Assembly: GCA_035267045.1 (NCBI GenBank)
Contig: DATFMH010000004.1
Location: 1 to 5,756 of the forward strand
Source of the DNA: DATFMH01 sp035267045
GTDB taxonomy: Bacteria > Bacteroidota > Rhodothermia > Balneolales > DATFMH01
DNA length: 5,756 bases
Direction: 5' to 3'
Shown here: positions 1 to 5,756 of the stretch, piece by piece
Layout of the letters: each line of letters begins with the position of its first letter
Position numbering within the stretch: the stretch's first letter is position 1
Notes under the pieces: model-generated
What the model was told of the DNA's origin: nothing
Database searches by the model: none
Seen by the model: only the letters and a program-made list of their open reading frames with translations
Translations under genes and position numbers: made by a program

Positions 1-2
1 CA

Positions 3-83
3 AAATTGAACAAGATATGTAAAGTTATTAACCCAAATGCTGCTGATATTAAATACAGACATCAAGAGAGAGCTAATGAGTAA
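3..83 (+). CDS. C-terminal end of an unidentified protein (5' end outside window)
   Basis: An open frame enters from the left edge and ends at TAA (81-83), followed directly by a second in-frame TAA (84-86). The 26 visible residues are rich in Lys, Arg, Asn and Glu (KLNKICKVINPNAADIKYRH, then QERANE) and read like a hydrophilic, charged protein tail. The other two forward frames stop within the first 22 bases, so this is the only forward frame that can be coding here. Tandem stop codons support a real gene end. The stretch is too short to assign a family, so no function is proposed. It could also be chance open sequence. Confidence 0.5.
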   Translation, partial: KLNKICKVINPNAADIKYRHQERANE

Positions 84-101
84 TAATCCTTTTTGGATTA
101 T
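83..101. repeat. Small inverted repeat just after the upstream stop codon
   Basis: ATAATCC (83-89) and GGATTAT (95-101) form a perfect 7-bp stem around a five-T loop. It begins at the last base of the upstream gene's first stop codon. No run of T follows on the + strand, so it is not a canonical intrinsic terminator. It could protect the 3' end of the upstream mRNA or mean nothing. Only two pairs are G-C. Confidence 0.35.
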
Positions 102-211
102 AAAATTAGTACCTGTAGTGTTCATTGCCGTAATGATAAAAAAGAGTACCTTCTTTCAAACAGCCATCCATTCTATAGCTGCACGATAAACCTGGTCAAC
201 AAATCCCACAG

Positions 212-230
212 AAAAGAGGGGCTCTTTTTT
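212..230 (+). terminator. Weak Rho-independent terminator candidate
   Basis: AAAAGAG (212-218) pairs with CTCTTTT (222-228) around a GGG loop. The T run continues to 230, giving six T in a row from 225. The stem has only two G-C pairs, so it is weak. Its position, about 130 bp after the upstream stop and 100 bp before the oxidoreductase, fits a terminator for the upstream gene. The rest of 84-330 holds no convincing gene. A 72-codon frame from a TTG at 93 has no ribosome site and no recognisable family. Confidence 0.35.
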
Positions 231-330
231 ATTCTATACCTTTCTGGCGTTTCAATTTATCTGAACTTTCAATACCTATCTGATAGTTATATTATACATA
301 TGTCTGGCTAAATATAATTTAAAAATTATT

Positions 331-1338
331 ATGGGTCTTATGAATAAGCAAGAGGTTATGCAAGCTGTCATTGTAAGAAATTTCGGATCGGCAGATGAAA
401 TGGTTCTGGGTTCAGTTCCAAAACCTCAACTATCAAAAAATGAAATATTAGTTAAAGTTGAAGCAACGGCCCTGAACAGGGCGGATATTCTTCAAAGAGA
501 AGGAAAGTATCCACCTCCAAAAGGGGCAAGCCCGATTATGGGGCTGGAATTGGCTGGAAAGGTTGTGGAATTAGGAGATAATGCAGACAAGTGGAATATT
601 GGGGATCGTGTATTTGGATTGTTACCCGGAGGAGGTTATGCAGAATACGCATTGATACACCAGGATATGGCTTTACCGGTACCTGAAGGAATGAGTACTG
701 TGGAAGCAGCGGCAATACCGGAGGTTTTTTTAACAGCCTTCCAGGCATTACGGTGGTTGGGAAAACTGAAAAAAAATGATACCGTTTTGATTCATGCCGG
801 AGCAAGTGGTGTGGGAACAGCCGCTATTCAGCTTGCTAACCTGATGGGGGCTGATATACTTGTCACGGCATCTGAACCTAAACACAATGCCTGTTTAAAA
901 CTCGGAGCTGATCATGCCATAGATTATAAAAAAGGACCTTTTAAGGACAAAATATTGGATATGACAGATGGGGCAGGTGTTGATCTTATCATCGATTTTA
1001 TTGCAGGCCCTTATTTCAATCAGAATATATCTTGTTTAAAACAAGATGGAAGGTTGGTAATTTTGGCCACACTTGGCGGTGGTAAAACAGAAGAGTGCGA
1101 CTTACGAAAAATTCTGGTTAAGAGGTTAACGGTAATGGGTTCCACACTTCGTTCAAGAGATCGTGACTATCAGATTAGGCTTACTAAAGATTTTGCTGAT
1201 TTTGCTATACCACTTTTTAAAAACGGATCATTAAAACCGGTTATTGATAAAGTCTTTACCTGGGACAAAGTGGTTGATGCTCATAAGTATATGGAGGCTA
1301 ATAAAAACATTGGGAAGATAGTATTGAAAAGAGTCTAA
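331..1338 (+). CDS. NAD(P)H:quinone oxidoreductase, PIG3 (TP53I3) family
   Basis: A zinc-independent medium-chain dehydrogenase/reductase, expected to reduce quinones with NADPH in the cytoplasm. The GroES-like N-terminal domain covers about residues 30-135 with ALNRAD (47-52), YPPPKGAS (60-67) and LLPGGGYAEY (98-107). The Rossmann domain has the nucleotide-binding HAGASGVGTAAIQLA (155-169). The late motifs RSRDRDY (274-280) and HKYMEANKNIGKIVL (318-332) are near-identical, from memory, to human PIG3 and match the bacterial quinone_pig3 family (TIGR02824). The catalytic-zinc cysteines and histidines of alcohol dehydrogenases are not seen. Start choice is open: the ATG at 331 follows a very A/T-rich leader, ATG 340 is in the same frame, and ATG 358 (MQAVIVRNFG) is where family members normally begin, giving 326 residues. 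AGAGG at 351-355 is only two bases from ATG 358, too close for a normal ribosome site. The substrate and physiological role cannot be read from sequence. Confidence 0.95.
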   Translation: MGLMNKQEVMQAVIVRNFGSADEMVLGSVPKPQLSKNEILVKVEATALNRADILQREGKYPPPKGASPIMGLELAGKVVELGDNADKWNIGDRVFGLLPGGGYAEYALIHQDMALPVPEGMSTVEAAAIPEVFLTAFQALRWLGKLKKNDTVLIHAGASGVGTAAIQLANLMGADILVTASEPKHNACLKLGADHAIDYKKGPFKDKILDMTDGAGVDLIIDFIAGPYFNQNISCLKQDGRLVILATLGGGKTEECDLRKILVKRLTVMGSTLRSRDRDYQIRLTKDFADFAIPLFKNGSLKPVIDKVFTWDKVVDAHKYMEANKNIGKIVLKRV

Positions 1339-2231
1339 TTTTTCCGGTGGAGGTAGGAGACAAGGAGGTCGTCAAGTTTGTCTTGAGCAATGATATGAGA
1401 GGATAAATCGAAAAAACGATATATCTTATAGTTGGTGTTAGGTCCTTTTCTGTAAAAGTCTTCCAATTCGCTTAAATCGATTTCAATTAATTTTTTTATG
1501 AAATGATTATCGGTCTCTATGCTGCCTTTTATCTTTTTACCTGTTTCATGAATTAATAAATCGGAGGTACCTTTTAAGTAACGTTTTATCAAATATGTAA
1601 AACGCTTCTTCTTTTTATTAAGATATTCTGCAAAAGTGAAAGTGAATTGTTCCGGTGGTTTTCGCTGCATCAGTTTCATGGGAATCTGCATGATATCCTG
1701 ATCCAAATGATTCAGGATCCATAATAGACGCATTAACGATCCTAACCCTCTGTAAACCCGGCCGAACCCCTTGAAGCAACCATAAATATCATCACCTTTT
1801 AATTTTTTTTCATCCATTGTGAGAGTTATAGATATGCTATCTTTTTTTTGGGAAAAAAGGACGTAGTAATAAGTCTCCGGACGAGTATTAACATGATTAT
1901 ATTCAGGTCGATGTTTTCGTAATAGATCATTTTCACGTAAAAGAGCTTCTTCTTCTGATTTAAGCGTCTCCCACGATATTTCTCTGACTTGACTGATTAT
2001 TTTCAGAACTTTTTTTGAGATGGTCGCCGGTTGGGCATAACGATAACTGCGTAAACGCTGTTGCAAATTCTTTGATTTTCCGACATAAAGTATTTTCCCT
2101 TCCTTATCCTTCAGGATATAGATGCCCGGTTGTTCGGGTATGGTTCGAAAGAACTCATTCGAAAATTCTTCTTTGAGGGGATTATGAAATGGAAATAAGT
2201 TTTCTTGTTTGGTTTTTTGTCTTTTACTCAT
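1335..2231 (-). CDS. UvrC/Cho-like GIY-YIG endonuclease
   Basis: A 298-residue protein whose first third is a UvrC-type GIY-YIG nuclease domain (about residues 30-116). Visible are PGIYILKD (35-42), LYVGKSKNLQQRLRSY (48-63), and LRENDLL followed by RPEYN (98-112). By alignment with UvrC, the catalytic residues are Tyr49, Arg59, Glu100 and Asn112, and all are present. The length is close to E. coli Cho (295 residues) and far below UvrC (about 600): there is no UVR segment, RNase H-like nuclease half or HhH pair. The only cysteine is Cys152, in YGCFKG, so the UvrC/Cho cysteine cluster is missing. The second half is Lys/Arg-rich (KKKKR at 206-210) and I recognise no domain in it. It probably nicks DNA in a repair-like role, but this is inferred from the domain alone. 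Start: the ATG at 2231 has no Shine-Dalgarno, and no later Met precedes the domain. The coding strand carries two A8 runs (1803-1810 and 1842-1849). The stop overlaps the oxidoreductase stop by 4 bp. Confidence 0.87.
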   Translation of the reverse strand: MSKRQKTKQENLFPFHNPLKEEFSNEFFRTIPEQPGIYILKDKEGKILYVGKSKNLQQRLRSYRYAQPATISKKVLKIISQVREISWETLKSEEEALLRENDLLRKHRPEYNHVNTRPETYYYVLFSQKKDSISITLTMDEKKLKGDDIYGCFKGFGRVYRGLGSLMRLLWILNHLDQDIMQIPMKLMQRKPPEQFTFTFAEYLNKKKKRFTYLIKRYLKGTSDLLIHETGKKIKGSIETDNHFIKKLIEIDLSELEDFYRKGPNTNYKIYRFFDLSSHIIAQDKLDDLLVSYLHRKN

Positions 2232-2267
2232 CTCGACAGAATACAGTTGTTATTGGCAGGCGACGTT

Positions 2268-2296
2268 GTAAGATAATAACATTCAAGAAAAGCAAA
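2268..2296 (-). promoter_or_regulatory. Possible promoter of the GIY-YIG gene
   Basis: Read leftward, TTTG (2296-2293) lies 17 bases before TATCTTAC (2275-2268). This partly matches the Bacteroidota promoter pattern of TTTG, a spacer of about 19, then TAnnTTTG. It would give a leader of about 30 bases. The -33 element would sit just beyond the T-tract of the neighbouring terminator. The match is imperfect and the region is T-rich, so chance is a real possibility. Confidence 0.2.
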
Positions 2297-2298
2297 AC

Positions 2299-2330
2299 AA
2301 AAAAAGCCCCGAAGTTAAACAACGGGGCTT
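2299..2330 (-). terminator. Rho-independent terminator of the propeller-protein gene
   Basis: AAGCCCCG (2304-2311) and CGGGGCTT (2323-2330) form a perfect 8-bp stem with five G-C pairs around an 11-base loop. Read leftward, the second arm runs into seven T in a row (2305-2299) and then GTTTTG. It starts 23 bp past the stop of the 1077-residue gene, which is ideal placement. On the + strand the hairpin is followed by CTTAAG with no T-tract, so it acts leftward only. Confidence 0.88.
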
Positions 2331-2352
2331 CTTAAGGGACTGATTAAAGTAC

Positions 2353-5300
2353 TTAATTATCGGAGTTTGAGAGATAAACCGCCGGTATGTTCATACTTTG
2401 CACTTTCTGATTAAATTTTGGCACTTCATTATCCATGATTGGTTTTAACCGGTCAAGCTGATGGTCAACTTTAGCAGAAAGCATATTAAACACATCATAT
2501 TCCTGTTTTGTAGGTCTATTATAGGATGATGATATAGTTGAAGCCAATGCTGCCAATTTATTATTCAGTTTGATCGGATAATTTAACGGATCCTCACTGG
2601 CATGTGCCTTAACCTGGATGAGGTTGTCTTCAATAGTTTTCAGGCTGTCGAGGATGGGTTGAGCTGTTTTCTTAAGCTCTCCAACTTTAGGATACTTCTT
2701 CAACTGCTTGAGGTAACTGTTAATCTGATCACGAACTGACCGGATATGATTAATGGCTTTATCCGTGTTATCCAGTTTCTTGTGAACCTTCTTTAACAGT
2801 GCCAACTGGGCTTCCAGATCCTGTTGTGAAGCTTTAATTCTCGGATCTTTTTTAACCTCAAACTCCTGTTCGGTACTATGCCCGTTTACAGTTAATTTAA
2901 CTTTATAAGTACCGGGTACGACTTTTGGCCCTCTCATATTACCATCCCATAATACTGCTCCCGGAACATGAGTTGCATCAGGATAGCGCAAGTTCCATAC
3001 AAATCGATTCATGCCGGCTGTATCGGGCAATACTCCCGGAGGAGTTTGGCTTTTCTTCTGATAGAACGTATTTGATTTTTTGACCGGTTTACCCTGAGGA
3101 GTTGTTTTGTTGGAGAATGATATGATGCTGTCGCCCGATGCTGTCATAAACTCGAGGCTAACTGTTTCCTTTGCTGAAGGTTTATTTTTCAGATAATAAA
3201 AAATAACGGCGCCATTAGGCGGATTTTCTCCAATTGTCACACCAGGACGGTGGAAACTGCGACCACCCGTCAGATAGGTATGTTCCGGTTTATAGAGATA
3301 CATATTCGATTTCTCTACCTGATCGGAGATTTGGCGGAGAACTTCCAGATTATCCATAATCCAGAAAGAGCGGCCATGAGTTGCTAAAACCAGATCGTTT
3401 TCACGGTTTTGAATAGCCATATCTCTTACAGGAACATGAGGCAGATTCAATTGTAGTGGTTGCCAGTCATTTCCGTCATTGAAAGAGACATAAACACCTC
3501 TTTGTGTTCCGGCAAAAAGAAGGCCTTTCTTTTTGGTATCCTGACGAATAACGAATGTGTATTCGTTTTCGGGAATGCCGTTAGTGATTTTCTTCCAATG
3601 CTTACCGTAATCGGTAGTTTTGTAAAGATATGGATGGAAATCATCCTGTCGGAATTTCCGGGCTGCGATATAAGCCGTACCCGCATCAAAATGAGAAGGT
3701 TCTATAATGCTGATAGTAGCCCAATCGGGCAGGTTTTTTGGGGTTACATTTTCCCATGTTTTACCACCATCTTTAGATACATGTACAAGACCGTCATCCG
3801 ATCCGGCCCAAAGTATACCGGCTTTAACAGGAGACTCGCCGAAAGCAAAAATGGTATCGTAATATTCTACGGCCGTGTTATCCTGGGTTATTGGCCCGCC
3901 ACTGGACTGTTGCTTGCTTTTATCATTTCTCGTCAAGTCAGGACTTATACGTTCCCAGCTCATTCCGTGATCAGTAGATTTGTAAACATACTGTGATGTC
4001 ACATACAGTTCATTGGGATTGTGTGGTGATATGACAATTGGATAAGTCCATTGAAAACGTTCTTTCAATTTAGCAGCTCCATGACCCATTGGGTTATCCG
4101 GCCAAACATCAACCATCTGTCGTTGTCCGGTTTTATGGTTATATATGGTCAGGGCACCGTCGTAACCACCTCCATAAGTTATATGAGGATTGGTAGGATC
4201 AGGGACAACATACCCACTCTCGCCACCGGCGGCGGGGAACCAATCTTTATTTGTTATACCATAGCCATTGGTCCGACTGACAATATTCACGGTACTGTTA
4301 TCCTGTTGTGCACCGTATACATGATAAGGAAAGCGGTTGTCTACGGAAACATGATAAAATTGAGCTGTAGCCTGATCTTCTTCTGACCAGGATTTTCCAC
4401 CATTATACGTAACATTTGCTCCTCCGTCATTTGACTCAATCATTATCTGAGGATTTTTCGGATTAATCCAGAGTACGTGATTGTCGCCATGCGGGGTTCT
4501 CAGGGGATGGAATGTTTTACCGCCGTCAACAGATTTAAATAAACCAGAAACTTCAGGGGCATAAACTACATTTTCATTTTGTGGATCCGCATAAATCCGG
4601 GAATAATACCACGCACGTTGTGTAAGTTCTGATTTATGGTAAAGGCGATGCCATGTTTTGCCGGCATCGTCTGAACGGAAAACGCCGCCATGTTTGGCTT
4701 CAATTATTGCATATACACGATCGGAATTTGCACCGGATACGGAAACACCAATTTTTCCCATAACACCTTTTGGCATTCCGGGATTCTTTGACAGGTTGGT
4801 CCATGTGTCACCGCCATTTGTAGATTTATATAAGCCACTGCCGGGTCCACCGCTCGACATCATCCAGGGTTTACGATAAGCTTGCCAGAAAGCGGCATAC
4901 AGTATACGGGGGTTATTAGGATCTAAAGCGATATCAACGGCACCTGTCTGGTCATTGACATAAAGAACTTTCTTCCATGTTTTCCCGCCATCTTCAGATC
5001 GATAAATTCCGCGTTCTTTATTATTGGCAAATACATGTCCTAATGCTGCAACATAAACGATATCGGGATTCTTCGGATCGATGACAATATTGCTGATAAC
5101 ATGAGTATCCTTTAATCCGACATTTTCCCATGTTTTCCCGCCATCTGTTGACTTATATATACCATCACCGGTTGCCATATTACCACGTATGAATGATTCA
5201 CCCATACCGGCATAAACCACATTGGGATCGGATGGTGCAACGGCGAGAGCCCCGACAGCTCCCGTTTTAAAATAGTTATCGGAAACATTTATCCATGTTA

Positions 5301-5586
5301 TTCCGCCATCGGTGGTTTTCCATACCCCGCCGCCGGTTGATCCAAAATAAAAAGTATATGGCTCATTTTTCTGGCCGGCCACAGCTATCGATCGACCACC
5401 TCGGTACGGGCCAATATTGCGATATTTTAAAGCGCTGTATAGCTTTTTAGGATATACATAATTTTTGTTTTGTGCGAAGGCAAGCAAACTGGTTGCACAT
5501 ATTAGTAAAATGGTTAGGCCCATTTTTTGTACATAACCAGTGAACTTACGGGGTGAAGAGAGTAACCGTTCACTATTCATAAGCAT
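2353..5586 (-). CDS. Exported Asp-box (BNR) beta-propeller protein, sortilin/Vps10- or GH74-like
   Basis: A 1077-residue exported protein. A hydrophobic segment (22-38) after a basic N-terminus ends in AFA before Gln39, a good signal peptidase I site. Cys30 follows LLI, which is not a lipobox. Eleven Asp-box motifs of the S-x-D-x-G-x-T-W type start at residues 91, 146, 197, 255, 305, 352, 393, 537, 604, 657 and 701; the one at 393 is degenerate. They alternate with 'DPxNPxxVYAG'-like strands, as in Vps10/sortilin and glycoside hydrolase family 74 propellers. The repeat region of about 700 residues could be two seven-blade propellers or one large one. THGRSFWIMDNLEVLR (736-751) closes it. Then come a FlgD-like segment (about 788-825), GMNRFVWNLRYPD (858-870), a beta segment (885-915), and a Lys-rich helical tail (about 918-1060). 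No type IX secretion C-terminal domain is evident, so it may stay periplasmic. Such proteins are often labelled glycosyl hydrolase, but I cannot identify catalytic acids. ATG 5586 or ATG 5580 could be the start; neither has a Shine-Dalgarno. Confidence 0.9.
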   Translation of the reverse strand: MLMNSERLLSSPRKFTGYVQKMGLTILLICATSLLAFAQNKNYVYPKKLYSALKYRNIGPYRGGRSIAVAGQKNEPYTFYFGSTGGGVWKTTDGGITWINVSDNYFKTGAVGALAVAPSDPNVVYAGMGESFIRGNMATGDGIYKSTDGGKTWENVGLKDTHVISNIVIDPKNPDIVYVAALGHVFANNKERGIYRSEDGGKTWKKVLYVNDQTGAVDIALDPNNPRILYAAFWQAYRKPWMMSSGGPGSGLYKSTNGGDTWTNLSKNPGMPKGVMGKIGVSVSGANSDRVYAIIEAKHGGVFRSDDAGKTWHRLYHKSELTQRAWYYSRIYADPQNENVVYAPEVSGLFKSVDGGKTFHPLRTPHGDNHVLWINPKNPQIMIESNDGGANVTYNGGKSWSEEDQATAQFYHVSVDNRFPYHVYGAQQDNSTVNIVSRTNGYGITNKDWFPAAGGESGYVVPDPTNPHITYGGGYDGALTIYNHKTGQRQMVDVWPDNPMGHGAAKLKERFQWTYPIVISPHNPNELYVTSQYVYKSTDHGMSWERISPDLTRNDKSKQQSSGGPITQDNTAVEYYDTIFAFGESPVKAGILWAGSDDGLVHVSKDGGKTWENVTPKNLPDWATISIIEPSHFDAGTAYIAARKFRQDDFHPYLYKTTDYGKHWKKITNGIPENEYTFVIRQDTKKKGLLFAGTQRGVYVSFNDGNDWQPLQLNLPHVPVRDMAIQNRENDLVLATHGRSFWIMDNLEVLRQISDQVEKSNMYLYKPEHTYLTGGRSFHRPGVTIGENPPNGAVIFYYLKNKPSAKETVSLEFMTASGDSIISFSNKTTPQGKPVKKSNTFYQKKSQTPPGVLPDTAGMNRFVWNLRYPDATHVPGAVLWDGNMRGPKVVPGTYKVKLTVNGHSTEQEFEVKKDPRIKASQQDLEAQLALLKKVHKKLDNTDKAINHIRSVRDQINSYLKQLKKYPKVGELKKTAQPILDSLKTIEDNLIQVKAHASEDPLNYPIKLNNKLAALASTISSSYNRPTKQEYDVFNMLSAKVDHQLDRLKPIMDNEVPKFNQKVQSMNIPAVYLSNSDN
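3463..5316 (-). repeat. Eleven Asp-box-coding repeats inside the propeller gene
   Basis: The Asp-box codons recur at 5293-5316, 5128-5151, 4975-4998, 4801-4824, 4651-4674, 4510-4533, 4387-4410, 3955-3978, 3754-3777, 3595-3618 and 3463-3486. Several are alike at DNA level too: on the + strand CCATGTTTT followed by CCGCCATC or close variants appears at about 5129, 4975 and 3757, with looser copies at about 5294, 4801 and 4651. Spacing within the first six is 141-174 bp, about one propeller blade. The gap between the seventh and eighth boxes is much larger (432 bp). These are coding repeats, not a mobile or regulatory repeat. Confidence 0.85.
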
Positions 5587-5632
5587 AGGATTTTAAATTC
5601 AACAATTAACTAAAGTTATTGGCTTAACATTG

Positions 5633-5640
5633 AAAATGTA
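5633..5640 (-). promoter_or_regulatory. Possible -7 element of the propeller gene
   Basis: Read leftward, TACATTTT (5640-5633) matches seven of eight positions of the Bacteroidota -7 pattern TAnnTTTG. It lies about 46 bases before the ATG at 5586, which would give a leader of about 40 bases. No clean TTTG is found 19-21 bases further upstream, so support rests on one element. The whole of 5587-5756 has no open frame of note and must hold this gene's promoter. Confidence 0.25.
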
Positions 5641-5691
5641 TTAAATGAGATTCTATGGTAAAGTAAAAACTTTCATTTGCCGTAAGAATAT

Positions 5692-5710
5692 GTAAAAAAG
5701 GTCTTTTTAC
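5692..5710. repeat. Inverted repeat upstream of the propeller gene (GTAAAAA/TTTTTAC)
   Basis: GTAAAAA (5692-5698) and TTTTTAC (5704-5710) are perfect inverted arms of 7 bp around AGGTC. The site is about 105 bp upstream of the propeller start and 5 bp from a second inverted repeat. Its low G-C content makes it a poor transcription terminator in either direction. It could be a protein-binding site or chance in AT-rich DNA. Confidence 0.3.
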
Positions 5711-5715
5711 AGTTG

Positions 5716-5730
5716 TAACACAGAGTGTTA
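5716..5730. promoter_or_regulatory. Palindromic operator candidate TAACAC-AGA-GTGTTA
   Basis: TAACAC (5716-5721) and GTGTTA (5725-5730) are perfect inverted arms of 6 bp around AGA. This size and symmetry are typical of a site for a dimeric helix-turn-helix regulator. It lies about 130 bp upstream of the propeller gene. It could equally serve a gene beyond the right edge. No regulator gene is present in the window, so the assignment is by shape only. Confidence 0.3.
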
Positions 5731-5756
5731 TGGTATATAAATTGGGTCATGGAAAT

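Noticed and set aside
93..311. 72-codon + strand open frame from a TTG start
   Set aside because: No ribosome site, no recognisable motif, and it runs through the hairpin and T-tract at 212-230. Its composition looks like translated non-coding DNA.
536..805. 89-codon minus-strand frame inside the oxidoreductase
   Set aside because: It lies opposite strongly conserved PIG3 motifs, and its Pro/His-rich product is typical of an antisense shadow.
3460..3996. 178-codon + strand open frame opposite the propeller gene
   Set aside because: It lies entirely inside the well-supported minus-strand gene, and its product has no coherent family features. It is a shadow frame.
4051..4386. 111-codon + strand frame (and a similar 73-codon one at 4658-4879)
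   Set aside because: Both are antisense to conserved Asp-box propeller sequence and show no start signal or domain.
3463..5316. Regular recurring CCATGTTTT-CCGCCATC units considered as a CRISPR-like or intergenic repeat array
   Set aside because: Each unit encodes an Asp-box in one continuous reading frame, and the spacing matches propeller blades, so the repeats are explained by protein structure.
5530..5586. Lipoprotein signal at Cys30 of the propeller protein
   Set aside because: The residues before Cys30 are LLI, without the Gly/Ala/Ser required at -1, while a good signal peptidase I site (AFA before Gln39) is present.

Overview
The window is AT-rich bacterial DNA that most likely comes from a member of the Bacteroidota. 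The evidence for this is indirect: no start codon has a well-spaced Shine-Dalgarno sequence, leaders are A/T-rich, and there is a very large exported Asp-box (BNR) propeller protein of a type common in that phylum. No mobile element, CRISPR array, rRNA or tRNA is visible.

Layout from left to right. Positions 3-83 look like the last 26 codons of a rightward gene that begins outside the window. Then comes about 250 bp without a convincing gene, holding two small hairpins, one of them a weak terminator candidate. A rightward PIG3-type NAD(P)H:quinone oxidoreductase (331-1338) follows. Its stop codon overlaps by 4 bp, tail to tail, the stop of a leftward UvrC/Cho-like GIY-YIG endonuclease (1335-2231). 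A strong intrinsic terminator (2299-2330, acting leftward) separates the nuclease from a leftward 1077-residue exported protein (2353-5586). That protein has a signal peptide, eleven Asp-box motifs in a beta-propeller region, two beta-sandwich-like segments and a charged helical C-terminus. The last 170 bp hold its probable promoter and two adjacent inverted repeats.

How the genes relate. I see no operon and no shared pathway. The oxidoreductase is a cytosolic redox enzyme, the nuclease a DNA-acting enzyme, and the propeller protein works outside the cytoplasm. The terminator suggests that the nuclease and the propeller gene are separate transcription units although they face the same way. 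The convergent overlap leaves no room for a terminator between the oxidoreductase and the nuclease, so their transcripts probably overlap in antisense.

I did not find a clear undescribed multi-gene system. The items most worth following up are the short GIY-YIG protein, which lacks the UvrC/Cho cysteine cluster, the C-terminal part of the propeller protein, and the paired inverted repeats upstream of it.
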